From Forficula auricularia (lineage: Eukaryota > Arthropoda > Insecta > Dermaptera > Forficulidae): a stretch of DNA of 64,000 nucleotides. The stretch covers positions 1,502,861-1,566,860 of the forward strand of contig JALMQS010000278.1 of the NCBI GenBank assembly GCA_024734495.1. The letters run 5' to 3'. Numbering within the stretch: position 1 is the stretch's first letter; each line of letters opens with the position of its first letter. Position numbers and translations under genes: made by a program. Shown here piece by piece: positions 11,555 through 23,006 of the stretch. Under the pieces are notes generated by a model. That model was given only the letters and a program-made list of their open reading frames with translations. It searched no databases and was not told where the DNA came from.

Positions 11555-11950
11555 GTAAGTAATAAAGTGTCTGTCTGTCCCATTAGCTGGACCAGGGTGT
11601 CGCCTTTATTCACAAATCAACCAACTCCCCATATATCACCATCCATTGCGTTTCCGGTCGATTTTGATAGAGGCTTAGAGACCAATGGTTGACTTGATGG
11701 ACCAATATCGCCCGGGTCAGCGTTTCGATCGAATAAATTAGCTATGTCAAGCCATGAAGAGTAGGACAAAGCGCTACGATAGGCAATTTTTTCCTCCTCT
11801 TTTGTCTGCCAAGCGAGAATACTTTGTCATATGTTCTAAAAGTCATCTCTACATTTCTATTGTCGACCGTGTGGGTTGGGCAAACTGCAAATATTTGAAC
11901 TCGAAGCCCGGCGCATTATTTTTATATATTGACTGACGCCAGCCAGATTG
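11555..11950. other. GC-normal, apparently single-copy island
   Basis: It continues the balanced composition of the preceding candidate exon and carries an open frame at 11754-11936 (60 codons) with no recognised similarity. No transposon ends are visible. Possible enhancer or host exon sequence. Confidence 0.35.
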
Positions 11951-12064
11951 TCAGGGAAAAGAAAATGATAAATTGAGAATTTGAAACCTCTAACTCTAGC
12001 CACGAAATAAAATTAACTCAACCAATCCTAATTGCTAATATTTAACTGCACGTTGGTTTTATAT

Positions 12065-12281
12065 CAGGGGTCCCTAAACTTTTAGAGATAGGGCCACATG
12101 TGAACATTGAAAACTATGATCGGGCCGAATATATAATATTATACGGAATTATATTAATAATACGCTATTATATGGCATTAATATTTAATATATTGTGAAT
12201 TAAATCTCTAGTAGTCGCGAGCCGGATGGAAAAGTTTCAAAGGCCGGATTTGGCCCACAAGCCGTAGTTTGGGAACTCCTA
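12065..12281. mobile_element. hAT MITE, CAGGGGTCCC family, copy 1
   Basis: It starts CAGGGGTCCCTAAACTTTT and ends GTAGTTTGGGAACTCCTA. Flanks TTTTATAT and ATTTAGAT match at 6 of 8. Internal phrases such as GGCCACATGTGAACATTG are shared with the copy at 15194-15402. Confidence 0.75.
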
Positions 12282-12608
12282 ATTTAGATTAAAAAAAAAA
12301 TTTCACTCAAAACAAATGTATTACACAATTTTTTTTTCTCACTCATGAAAAGTCAAATTTTTCTATATGTAAAACCTCACTGTGCGTAAAGAACTTGAAT
12401 TTTATAAAGAAAGAGTGTAAAAAAAAGTAAATACCTATAGATAATAAAAAGTTGGTGGACTGAATTATGTTGAACCATCTATGATTAAAATAAAAAAACA
12501 GTTAAAATTTTATATTTTTCCCGACGTCTCAGTTTATCATTCTAAATAGATATACTTACATTAATTTCACTCTGAATGGATCATCTCATTAGCTGAGAGC
12601 AGGTAGTA

Positions 12609-12887
12609 GGGGCCATTCATAAAATACGTTCGCAACCAGGGGAGGGGGGTATTGCTTAGAGTGATGATATGTGACAAGGGGGGAGGGGGTCTAAAGAAAC
12701 GTGACGTTAACACTTAATCAATTTTATTTTAATTTTTTTATTTAACTTGTCAGCAACAAATCGTTTATAGGTGGGGGGTCTAGCCTTAGTGACGTTATAT
12801 TTGTTAGGGGGTCCAGGAAATGTGACGCAACACCAGAAGGGGGCTCTAAAAAGGAAATTTTGCGCGACGTATTTTATGAATGGCCCC
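12609..12887. mobile_element. Non-autonomous DNA transposon with GGGGCCATTCAT TIRs
   Basis: The terminal inverted repeat GGGGCCATTCATAAAATACG is perfect over 20 bases at each end. The interior has G-rich stretches near 12640-12690 and 12770-12845 and only spurious overlapping open frames. The target duplication is unclear (GTA against ATA), so the superfamily is unassigned. Confidence 0.75.
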
Positions 12888-13647
12888 ATAGGATTTTTAG
12901 AAGCAATGGGGGAAATAGAAAAAATATTGAGCATCGTATTTTTAAATTATTTTCAAAATTTTATAAATAAGTTATTGAGATATTTTACTTTTTTTTTAAT
13001 AAAATCAAAATAGGTACATATCATCACTGTAATATCAAAATGTCGTATGTCAAAATTAACAAGAAAATTTTATTTAAGAAAAACACTTGTATTTAATAAA
13101 ATTTAGGGAACGCGGTGTTGGTTTATAGTGAAACATTGTTAAAATTAAATTAGGTTGGAGTTGGTGGTGCTTGTATTTGTTAACTACATCTGCTCTCAAA
13201 TTGTTGTATGTTATCAGATGATAGAACTGAAGCTACAGATTAAAAACAAAAAGTATTTAGGGTTAATATAAATGAAAACAGAAGTTTTCCTGAAAAGTAT
13301 TGATTTTTACATACGAAATTTTGATATAACAGCGACGATATAGAGAAAAATAAATTTTATTTCATTAAAAAAAGAGAACAGAATAATAGATAACTAAAAA
13401 TAAAATAATTCAAAGCAAATGTTCAAAAACTTTGTCCTCTGCTCAACACTTTTAATCAATCTTTTTTGAGCAAAGTCCAAATTTTACAATAATTCTAATG
13501 ATTGTGGAATAAAAATCTGGGAGCTAATATAACGTTTCTAATGCTGTCTTACTATCTCAATCACGTCTTTATTGTTATTTTTTATTATGATATATTATAA
13601 CATTATTTTTCAGAATCAAATTGTCAAACAATTACTATATAAATTAA
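12888..13647. other. AT-rich spacer
   Basis: Nothing recognisable. Confidence 0.45.
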
Positions 13648-13827
13648 ATTGAAAGTTTCTTTTTGCCGAGAATAGCAAGGAATTTTTTATAAATTGAATG
13701 AGACAATAAAAGAATACCTGTGAATCAATTGTCAAGAGGGCAATACTCTCGAAACTATAGTCTCGTTATAAATTAATTGAAAATTTATAATTCCAGCAGA
13801 AGACACACTCTTTTATTGTCTACTTGG
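13648..13827 (+). mobile_element. Hairpin family A, copy 3
   Basis: It begins ATTGAAAGTTTCTTTTTGCC and ends AGACACACTCTTTTATTGTC. The left hairpin arm is partly decayed, while the right arm CCAGCAGAAGACACACTC is intact. Confidence 0.7.
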
Positions 13828-14764
13828 AATAGAAAGGCCTCGGGCTCCAAAGGGTCTCCAAATCACTGGAGTCAGCTCTAGTCACGAAAGATAGATATTA
13901 ATTAAAATCCGTAAAAAATTAAAACTTTTTAAAAAAGAGGAAAAAAGAAGGTATGATGTTTGAATTTAGAGAGAAATTGTATTAAACTTATAATTATTTA
14001 TAAATCTCCTATTAAAATAAAATAGAGCTAATATGACATGTTTATAGAAAGTAATTTATAATGAATTAAACTTTCCGAAGCAGACTCAAAGCTCTGGCGT
14101 ATCACCCAATTTGCCTGACTGTTAAAATGAACAAAAGAGTGACTTTTTAATTTAGAGGCTGAATTATCAAATCTAACTTTGCCAAAATTGCTCACCGTAA
14201 CCTTATTAGATTTAAAAAAATAATATAATACTCAGATTAAGATTAAATTAATAATAGTCCATTTAAAAATTGTAGGAAATATCCGCAGGTGTATCTTAAT
14301 GGCCTCAAAAGATTCACTGACACTCACCATGTTAAATCATCCCCTGCAGAGATTAATATATAGATACTAATTGAAAATAACTTAAAAATGCGATGCTCAA
14401 ATATTTTTCTATTTTTAATACTGTAATCGTATCAAAAAATCCTACTATATACTTGCTTGTTTAACCGATTTCGATGCTTCAATATATATTAACATTAATA
14501 ACCAAATTAGCCAATATTGCGCACATGATACTTACACATATACTTAAAATAAGGTAGGTGTGCATCTTTTGAAAAAAATATTCGTATTTTGAAGAAAATA
14601 ATATTATAATAAATAGAAAATTAAACATTCTCATTGAATTTAAAAATAATGGAACTTTTGAGTACTATATTTAATCATTAAAAAATAAACATACAGAATT
14701 TCATTTAATGATATAATTTATATAAGTTAAAGAAAAAATGTAATATCTATTATAATGATGGGCT
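13828..14764. other. AT-rich spacer
   Basis: No gene or repeat boundary recognised. Confidence 0.45.
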
Positions 14765-14964
14765 TGCGCGACGGCGGCGTGATCTCTCTGAATGGCCATG
14801 CTATGGCGTTAAATAAATAAGGAGATATTCAAAAATAATTTAAAATCTAAAATTTTCAAAAGAAAATACTAGAAAGCTAGGAGGGTGGGTGATTATAAAT
14901 TATTTTATTATACTAGTGCCCCACCGGAGGCAGCCCCTCAGCCAGCAAGATGCCTCGCAGCTGT
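14765..14964 (+). mobile_element. Helitron-like element, copy E1 (decayed ends)
   Basis: The left end GGGCTTGCGCGACGGCGG matches the 5' ends of the elements at 36080 and 55523 (reversed). The right end AGCAAGATGCCTCGCAGCTG|TT corresponds to their 3' ends, but the GC hairpin has been lost. The phrase GTGATTATAAATTATTTTAT is shared with the copy at 60361-60505. Confidence 0.5.
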
Positions 14965-14969
14965 TATGA

Positions 14970-14971
14970 TA

Positions 14972-15002
<31 letters not shown>

Positions 15003-15018
15003 TATATATTATATATCA
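14970..15018. repeat. (AT)n microsatellite
   Basis: A long ATATAT run with minor interruptions lies directly beyond the Helitron-like 3' end. Confidence 0.8.
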
Positions 15019-15193
15019 GCACACTACTTTCAGATTTTTAAATATCCAATATTCCATATTCTTTATTAGCTGGAGATAATACTTTCTTCTTCTTCTATTG
15101 TTTCTTAGCTTTAAAAATATTTCATAGCAATTTTCTGTGTCTGAAGAAGGTCCCTCTCATCTGAACTCTTTTTTTCACCAATTTCGTCTAAAA

Positions 15194-15402
15194 CAAGGGT
15201 CCCCAAACTTTTTAGAGATAAGGCCACATGTAAACATTGAAAACTATGGAAGGGCCGGATATAACATATTATACCTAAATTATATTAATAATATGCTATT
15301 ATATGGCTTTAATACTAAATATAGTGAATATTTGTGAATTATTTCTGTAGTAGCCGCGGGCCGGAAGGAAAAGTTTCAAGATTAGTAGTTTGGGGACCCC
15401 TG
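15194..15402. mobile_element. hAT MITE, CAGGGGTCCC family, copy 2
   Basis: It starts CAAGGGTCCCCAAACTTTTT and ends GTAGTTTGGGGACCCCTG. Flanks GTCTAAAA (15186-15193) and GTCTAGAA (15403-15410) agree at 7 of 8, the expected hAT duplication. It is 209 bp long and non-coding. Confidence 0.85.
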
Positions 15403-15410
15403 GTCTAGAA

Positions 15411-16561
15411 AGCTCTCTTTTCGCTAACATACGAGAACTTTTCATTAAGAAATCTTATCTATCCATTTAATTTGCATTAAAAAATGTTGGTGTCCTCTAG
15501 GTTTAGTTTATAAAAATAATTAATTTAGATGTAGAAATTGGATGCATTTGAGGATAGGGCTCAATTTCATGTTCAACATTTTCTTATAGAGGCCCATTTC
15601 TAAAGCCTATAATCATCTAATCTCTTCCTTTCTGCCTCACCTATCGATCCATTTTCATATCCATCCAAAAATGCATCTGTATGAATAATACAATATCTTC
15701 AAAATATCTCCCTATTTTCGATATTAACTGATGAGAAGCAGAATAGATTTTGTTTCAAATTCAACTTCATTTTAGCTAAAACAAATATAGACATAATTTC
15801 TTTTTAACTTCCCCCATTCCCAGCTACGTATTTTACTTCTCAAATAGCAAAAGTTCTAAGCCCCTTACATAGTCTCATCCCTTTTATCTTGCTTCATAGA
15901 CCCATGTTTCCTGCGCTTTTAAAACCTTTGTCTTGTTTGTATTAATTTTAATTTCCTCTGCTAAAATTTGATTGATTCCATTAAAGCATCTTGACTTTAT
16001 CTAAAAATAGAGAACATACCACAAGTGAATCAATCTCTTGTTGTATTATTTCATATTTTTTTACTAAAATAGGCATCTCAATTAAAAGTGTTATTTCGTA
16101 CTCTTGATTAAAAAGGAATACACTAATTATTGTAGTTAATTTATTCGGCAAGATGAATGTAATAATCGAATATTATAATACTTGGCTCATCACATGGCTT
16201 AAGACGATTTGTTATGGTTGAGTTTTTATCAATCCATTATTAGACAATTCAAATGTAGATTAAATAAATAAATAAAAAAACTCCTTTTTAGGATCTTCCG
16301 AACATGCTTTAACAATTTTTGTTATAATTAAAAAGCAATCCTTTAAACTACAAATACGGGTTGGCATTGTCTGTCTAAGCTCAAAAGTCAAAACAGAAGC
16401 TGGTCCATAAATAAAAAATTTCAAGCACGCCCTTTCTGTACATATATATATATAGTCGGTATTCATAAATCCATTTCTTATTAGCCTCTTAGCACCAGAA
16501 GATGAAATAAAAAATAAAAATTATTTAATAACACCTACATTTTCTAGACAATTAAGACTTA
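15411..16561. other. AT-rich spacer
   Basis: No gene recognised. Contains a short (TA)n at 16440-16455. Confidence 0.45.
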
Positions 16562-16921
16562 AAACACTTGAGCAAGATGCGAGGTAGGTTTCACAAAAAA
16601 GAAATAAAACAAAATTGAGTTTTGAATTCGATATATTTCATTCGTTATTATAATAGCAGGTATAGCTTCCCTTCAGCTGGTTCAAAGCTCAATTGAAAAT
16701 ATTAATACTTAGAACAACTTCTCCTCTTCCCCCTACATTCCCCTCACCACATACATTTCAAAAAAAATTTAAAAATTGTTACTTGTAAAACTATTTTTCC
16801 AATGTATAATCAGTTTTCTTTGACTTCTGATGATGGGCTCACCCCCGAAATATATCGAATTCAAAACTCAATTTTGTTTTATTTCTTTTTGTGAAACCTA
16901 CCTCGCATCTTGCCCAAGTTT
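16562..16921. repeat. Inverted-repeat family F, copy 1
   Basis: The arm at 16562-16640, with GAGCAAGATGCGAGGTAGGT and TTGAGTTTTGAATTCGATAT, is repeated inverted at 16845-16921. The loop is about 200 bp. The core AGGTAGGTTTCAC / GTGAAACCTACCT recurs at 21590-21845 and 30834-30990. The flank ATGTTTCATCTAGAACCAAC (about 16938) also recurs at 30940, showing that the family extends beyond the arms. Confidence 0.8.
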
Positions 16922-16985
16922 TATTATTATATTAAAATGTTTCATCTAGAACCAACACCTAACTCCTTAAAATTTATTACTTAAA

Positions 16986-17530
16986 ACACTGATTGGTTGA
17001 GGAAAATTTAGTTTTATAGAAACTTCCGAATACAACTTTGATAATTGTTGAAATTATGTTTTGATTACATAATTATTTTTGGTCAAGTTTTAGATTTATT
17101 AATAGGGTATATGTTCGAACAAGTATTATTCAGCGTTTTATGGTGGCATCGGGTCAACAATTTCATCTAGAAACTTTTGATATTTGTTGGCGAGTTTTAA
17201 TAAATAGGATTCATAGTGCTGACTTCGGTTGGTTACTCCGATTCCACAGAGTTTTGTTTAATACGACTATCAATTAAAACAAGTTTAAATATTCATATGT
17301 TAAAGAGAAAATATTAGTAAACACCAATTAAACCCAAATTAATTGAGAAGTTAACGCTCGGTGATCAATAAACACTTCTATTTACAAATCCATTAATAGT
17401 TAGCATCACAAATTATTGTTGCTTAATTGAAAAGTTTCGTTTTAAACTTTATATTTAAAAAAGTATTTCCATCTATTCTCCGGGTGCAAGATAATCGAAT
17501 AAAATTTAATGAACATATATATATACCTAT
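16986..17530. other. AT-rich spacer
   Basis: Nothing recognisable. Confidence 0.4.
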
Positions 17531-18284
17531 CGGTGGTTTGCTGTCTCCTAAAATTTCAAACATTTGGAGTATTTTTATAAATTTTATATAAAGTGTCGAC
17601 TTCAAAATTTCAGGAGGATCTTTAAATGTTTATTATTTCAAATGTATCTATAACAAGCATTTTTTTTTTTGAAAAGTATATTGGTTCTCGAAATAAAATA
17701 AAATTGTTGCAGTTTCAAGCGACAAATAAAATGAATGATTTTTTTGAAAAGGGTGAGGATAGAAGGTTTGAAATCCCTGTCTTATTTATCTTCCAGTTCA
17801 AGCATGTCAAAGACAAGTTCAGACGAGTTTTAGTCGAATAAAAATTGTTCTCGCTGAGTAAAATAAGTAAAATAACAATTATACAAAAATGTAATAAATA
17901 AAGATGATTCGAGAATCTGTGGTCTAACCACTTCAAAGAACTCTCAATATTTAAGATCGAAAATAGCTAAGAGTGGTATAGACAAGTCATAGCTTGCTTA
18001 TAGCAATAGAATTAGCAGAAATTTAAGATTTTCTTAAAGGACAGGCTGATTAATTGTGAAAGATGGTCGATTTACATCTCAGTGGAGTTTAAGTCACAAG
18101 ATTTAATTTCTGACTCCTATCTACACTAACACAAAGCAGTATCCGTTTAGGGCGAAGGTCCCAAAATATATTTTTTAAAAATCTATTGTTAAATTTGTTT
18201 GATGAAATTTGCAAATAAAATTTCAAAAAATGAAGGGTTTTTTAGGACAGCATCCCCTAGTTGAAAAGTCACCAAACGGCACTG
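17531..18284 (-). mobile_element. hAT-like family B, copy 2 (decayed left end)
   Basis: Reverse orientation relative to 9051-9880. The high-coordinate end reads AAAAGTCACCAAACGGCACTG. Shared landmarks include GGATACTGCTTTGTGT-like text near 18140 and the TTCAGGAGGATCTTTAAATG segment near 17609. The terminal GTGCGGTCCATGG of the other copies is missing at the low end. Confidence 0.7.
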
Positions 18285-18635
18285 ATACTTTTATTGCATA
18301 TTTGCTGTACTAACGGCATATAACTCAAAAATCGTTATTTTTAATGGATTGCATAATATAAAGTTTTAAAGTGTTATAATTTTCTCAAGACTGTTCTATC
18401 AAGGCTAATTTCGTAAGCTATGTCCCTATGACAGTTATAAGTATTGAACTTTATTTCGTTCTTATATCAAATGATGTTGAGTTTAACTTAGTTGCAGCAA
18501 AGAAGCGATATCATATTTTATTGTTATTATTATTTGATAACTTCAGCAATAAAAACCATCCGTACCTGGACAAAAAGAAATAGGGAAAAGAGAAAGAAGC
18601 TTAACGTAGGGACAGAAACAGAGTAGGGATTTACT
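18285..18635. other. AT-rich spacer
   Basis: Nothing recognisable. Confidence 0.4.
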
Positions 18636-18770
18636 CAGTGGCCGATTTCGGTGTTTAGGGGTCGTGGGCAGTTAAAAGAAAAGGGCTCTATTTATTAAAA
18701 GATTTTTGAGATTCCGGGCTCATGGGTCCCGGACGACCGCCCATTCTGCCCACCGTTTAATCCGCCACTG
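18636..18770. mobile_element. Short hAT-like MITE
   Basis: It begins CAGTGGCCGATTTCGG and ends TTTAATCCGCCACTG. Flanks GATTTACT and GATTCATT match at 6 of 8. The interior has a GC-rich block GGGTCCCGGACGACCGCCCA. At 135 bp it is an internal deletion product or decayed MITE. Confidence 0.65.
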
Positions 18771-19005
18771 GATTCATTGAACTCTAACCAAGTTCACAAA
18801 TTAATCCACTGACGTATAAAAGATTTTAGAGTTGAAGTTTATAAAATTCATGTTAAATTATTTTTAGAGAAATTTTATTTTTTTCGTAAGAGAATCAAAT
18901 TTTTTATTGGCCAGCTCCTACCTATAACAGCAATATTCTCAAGGAAAATAGAGGTTGTGTTTCTACCGAAGATAGAGGGTCGCAACTCCTACTATCTCTC
19001 TTTAA

Positions 19006-19192
19006 GGGCCGGTTGTATGTCGCAAAGTAAATGCTTTTTACAACTAACAAAGGGTACATGGTAAATGGAGGGACTGGGATGGCCAATCAGATGACAGGCA
19101 CTGAAAGTCTGATTGGCCACCCCAGTCCCTCCATTTACCATCTACCCTTTGTTAGTTGTAAAAAGCATTTACTGACATACTAGCCGTGCTCC
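19006..19192. mobile_element. PIF/Harbinger-like palindromic MITE
   Basis: Nearly the whole element is one palindrome: 19027-19092 pairs with 19108-19172 around a short loop, and weaker pairing extends to the ends GGGCCGGTTGTATGTC and GACATACTAGCCGTGCTCC. The trinucleotide TAA lies directly outside both ends (19003-19005 and 19193-19195), matching the TWA duplication typical of PIF/Harbinger. It has no coding capacity. Confidence 0.75.
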
Positions 19193-19195
19193 TAA

Positions 19196-20154
19196 TTCCA
19201 TTGGGATACAAACGTAAGAGTGTCAAAGAATCAGAAATAGATAACATTAAACCAACCTAATGAACAACTTTAACATTACATACAATGGGGAGAATTCCTC
19301 CTCTCAAAAACAACTATTATGACAAGAAGGAATTTTAGAGCAAAATAAGGTGTAATATGTCAACCTAGTGGGATAGAATCAGCTTTACAATGACAATAGT
19401 ATATAAATATTTCTAAACAGTAATTTTTCATTTTTTTTTTTTAAATATGAAAGTAAGGAAAAAAGTACAAGACCAATAAAAGTGAATAAAGTCTTGTATT
19501 GAGAGCGTCTGATAGAGCCGAAGATGTTTGTTGACTTGGGTTAAGAAGGATTGTTTTATGTTTCGAGAGAGGAATTCCAGTTTTCAGAAGCTATAAGGAA
19601 ATAAAATTTGATGAATTGTTTCTTAAATTTTGTTTTCAACATGCCAGAGTTGTTGGCAGATAAATTTATAAAAATACAAATTGTTCTGGGAGATCAAATG
19701 AAACTAAAATATATGAATATATTATAAGTCTAAAAAAAAAAGAAATAGTAACAGAGAGAGGCATAAATTTGATCTGACAGAAGACTCTAGTTCATGCGTC
19801 AACGAACTCTTTTGTTTATATTCTAATCGATTGTGATCCGGAGACGCCGGTGGTGTAACAACATCGCCAAGAGACATGACGCGAAGGTCCTTCTCATTTT
19901 ATAGGCTGATTAGATTTTAAAGAAATTTCGATCAACGTTAAACACACTTTTGACTGATGGATAGATTAAATCAAAATATTTATTCAGGCAAGAAGTGGAG
20001 GATGAATTTTAAGGATTGATGTTATTATTAAATAGTGATATTTTTATTACAACTAATAACTAAATCTACATATTAATCATTCTTAACCAAGATGGATAAG
20101 TGAATCTAGCTTCATATTTTATGATAATTATACTATTTTCGTGGAGATTTGGCT
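19196..20154. other. AT-rich spacer with a balanced-composition patch
   Basis: The stretch 19780-19900 has more balanced composition than its surroundings and is not repeated in the window. No frame or signal identifies it. Confidence 0.35.
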
Positions 20155-20266
20155 TTACTCCTCTCATTAAAAGTATCACCAGCAACTGGATTCTGCAGAA
20201 TTCTAAGGAAGGCCTACGTCCAGCAGTTGACCAGAATAGCTGATTGATGATGATGATGATGATGAT
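20155..20266 (+). mobile_element. RTE-type LINE 3' end with (GAT)n tail
   Basis: AAGGCCTACGTCCAGCAGTT then GACCAGAATAGCTGATTGAT and a GATGATGATGATGATGATGA tail. Read in frame, GGCCTACGTCCAGCAGTTGAC would close a typical RTE C-terminus (GLRPAVDQN then stop). Only the extreme 3' end survives. Confidence 0.7.
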
Positions 20267-21143
20267 AATATTTTCGAAAAAAATGAAAATGAAAATCCAT
20301 TCTAAATTGAAATCAGAAATACCAAAAATACCATGTTATTAGTGAAAAACGAATTTTTTTTAATTCGTTAATGTAGGTATCAAAAATTAAATCTTTAACA
20401 ATAATATTGTCCCATAAAAAAGTGTATTTTTATTTATTTAAATCTATTTACTACTTTTTATTTTAGTAATGATAAGAATCGAACATTCCTAAAAAATCCC
20501 ATATTTGTATCTCAGACAAAACCGCAACACCAGAACCTGAAAAGCCTCAGTCTATCAAAAGACTTCCCCCACAGCACTTCAACTACTCCAGAAATGTTGA
20601 ATATGAAAAAAATAATTTTCTATTAATTAAATAATACAACCTATTAAAATAAAAAATGTGTTGCTCATGAAACACTCGGGTAGTGAAATGTCATCCAGCT
20701 AGTATTTCAGGTCATTTCATTCCACGTGTCAAAACATAATAAACAACACCACTCAAAAGAAAGACGAAATTCTTGCCGTGCCAGTGCCAGACCACTGTCA
20801 TTATACATTCATTGGCGCCCTGTTTTATTTTAATAAAATTATTATTTATTCATTTAAAGCTTAAAAGGGTTATTCCTTGAATTTAATTTAATTATAAAAA
20901 TATCAATGTTATGACGTTGATATTTTTTATTATTTTTCTTTCTACAAAAAACACGAATTCGCTTAGATTCAAATTTCCAATGAAATATCAATTTCAGCTT
21001 TATTCAATATTTTTGACCATTTCAAAGGAAATTCGTATCCATGGTTTCATATCTTAGAGATCGGATATCGATTTCAGACAAGATTAATCGAAATATCAAT
21101 TAATTTTTAGTTATTTAATAACAATATTTTATTGTAAAATAAC
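20267..21143. other. AT-rich spacer
   Basis: Nothing recognisable. Confidence 0.4.
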
Positions 21144-21154
21144 CTCCTCTTTTT

Positions 21155-21369
21155 GGGGAGTCGGGTTGGCCGAGCCGGCTAACGCGCTGGCCCCGCTTCG
21201 GCATCGATTATGACGATGTTGGAGCGGAAGACCGGGGTTCGATCCTGGCTGGAGTATAAAAATTTCTACCGGCTAAAACTCGGCTCCCTCACTAACCCTA
21301 CTAACACTTTACTGATGTCCTGTCTAAATGGGCTTTGTTCCCGGTGACAATAAATAAATAAAAAAAAAA
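21155..21369 (+). mobile_element. tRNA-derived SINE, intact, with 11-bp target duplication
   Basis: The head holds an A-box-like TGGCCGAGCCGGCTAACG and a B-box GGTTCGATCCTGG about 60 bases further on, in the style of a tRNA with a long variable arm (Ser/Leu type). A unique body follows, then a tail of AATAAATAAATAAA plus poly(A). CTCCTCTTTTT occurs directly before (21144-21154) and after (21370-21380), a perfect 11-bp duplication, indicating target-primed insertion and a fairly recent event. RNA polymerase III would transcribe it, and a partner LINE would supply reverse transcriptase. Confidence 0.9.
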
Positions 21370-21589
21370 CTCCTCTTTTTCCAAAGTCGTTTAATAACGT
21401 ACAAGTATACAAAACATCAGTGTAAGAATGCAATGATTTCAATTGAAAAACGTGTATACTCTCTTTAAGTGACATTATACAACATATACAACAAAGATAT
21501 TATTCCTTAATATGTAACATAATAATAATAATAATGATCTAATATTATTCTTTTTTGTTAAGGGAGAATGGTATAGGTACTTAGTGAAC

Positions 21590-21845
21590 ATATTTTTAAT
21601 AAAGTAATGAAAATTTAAAAAAGTTTTAAAAATTTTTAAAAATATAAAATTTTAGGTAGGTTGAACAAAAATAAAAGACAAGATTCTTATTAGCATGACT
21701 ATATATATATATATATATATATATATTTCTCAGTACGAGTCATGATAAAAAGCATCTTGTCCTTTTATTTTGTGAAACCTACCTAGAATTTCATATTGTT
21801 TTAAATTAAATTTTTTTTTAATTTTCATTACTTTATTAATATTAT
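21590..21845. repeat. Inverted-repeat family F, copy 2, with AT centre
   Basis: AATAAAGTAATGAAAATT (about 21598) is inverted as AATTTTCATTACTTTATT (about 21821), and AGGTAGGTTGAAC (21653) as GTGAAACCTACCT (21771). The centre is an (AT)n run near 21702-21728. TAATATTATTCTTTTT appears as a direct repeat on both sides (21541 and 21837). Confidence 0.75.
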
Positions 21846-21875
21846 TCTTTTTAGGATTCTGCTTAAAAAATAAAA

Positions 21876-21915
21876 GGGGACCCTATTAGTTTCGCTATAA
21901 TGGTTATCTGTTTAT
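21876..21915 (-). repeat. Family I terminal fragment
   Basis: GGGGACCCTATTAGTTTCGC with ATAATGGTTATCTGTT is the reverse complement of the module end seen at 10840-10880 and 49945-49995. Confidence 0.5.
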
Positions 21916-23006
21916 TTATAGACGAGCTTTTCGTGCGTGCCTTCGGGCTGGTGCCCTGGCGCGCGGCGTCTCGGTCCAAAAATTTTATTCCTCTTAAAAA
22001 ACCACACTCCAAATGTATACCTGTAAACTCCCGAAAATACATAGTCTCTTAAAAGTTTCGCCTCATTTTCGTCCTGACACAGCTACAGAAATGAGGCTCT
22101 AGATATGAATCTGGAAGTATTTTTTTTCTATAATCTACAGCATTGTGATATTTTTGTGTGGAAATAGATTTATTTAAATAAGTGGTATCGTGTGAGGAGG
22201 AGAATTATATTATATCATTTTTTTTAAATTTGGGATCGATAATCGATATAAGGCTCCAAATATTTAAAAGAGATCAGGTGTTGTTTGTATGACAGGCTGC
22301 TCTCTCCAGTATTGCAATGAGAAACTCATATGGGCATGCGTGTCTTAAGTTGTTTAATTTTGTAAAAATCAAAATATAAGAATAACAAAATTTAGATTTT
22401 TAAAAAATTATAAAATAAGTGGCAAATTATTAAAAAATAAACAAATAATATATAAATCAAATAAGATGTGATTGATTTCTTTTTCTGTGCGTAAAGAAAA
22501 GCGAATTGAATATTTAATTTTTGAGTGGTGAAGGGGGGGGGTAATAATTATCAATATATTTAATGTTTCTTAATTTAAAATCAATTGGAGTCTTTCATTT
22601 CTAAATTTGAGTCCAAATTACGATTATATTTCGAATTTGCCTCAAATATACCGATGGCGCTGTCTCTCGGCAGCATTACGTCAGCGTTGCGGCAAATTAA
22701 TCCAGACAAATATATATATAGTATAATAGCATTCTATGCTGTAAGCCAAATTAGAGAACTAAGTTGAAATTTAAAACTGATGTCTACTCATGTTTCCCCA
22801 AAATAAAAAAAATTAAATTAAATGTCAATCAAATGAATGTTTTTGGGAAGGGTTAAATTTTTTTATCTGGTCAAAAATAAAAAATAATTTTTTTACCATA
22901 GTGTAATGAAGTATTCCTGTAAAGATAAGTAAATACTATAATTCTTATTAAAATGACAAAAAGACGATTTTTGTACCAGCTCAATTTCAACCAAGTACTT
23001 AAATTA
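21916..23006. other. AT-rich spacer
   Basis: A GC-rich patch (21930-21975, GTGCCCTGGCGCGCGGCGTC) follows the family I fragment and may belong to it. No gene recognised. Confidence 0.4.

Noticed and set aside
12707..13013. Overlapping open frames on opposite strands
   Set aside because: They cross the terminal repeat of a DNA transposon and have no conserved motif.
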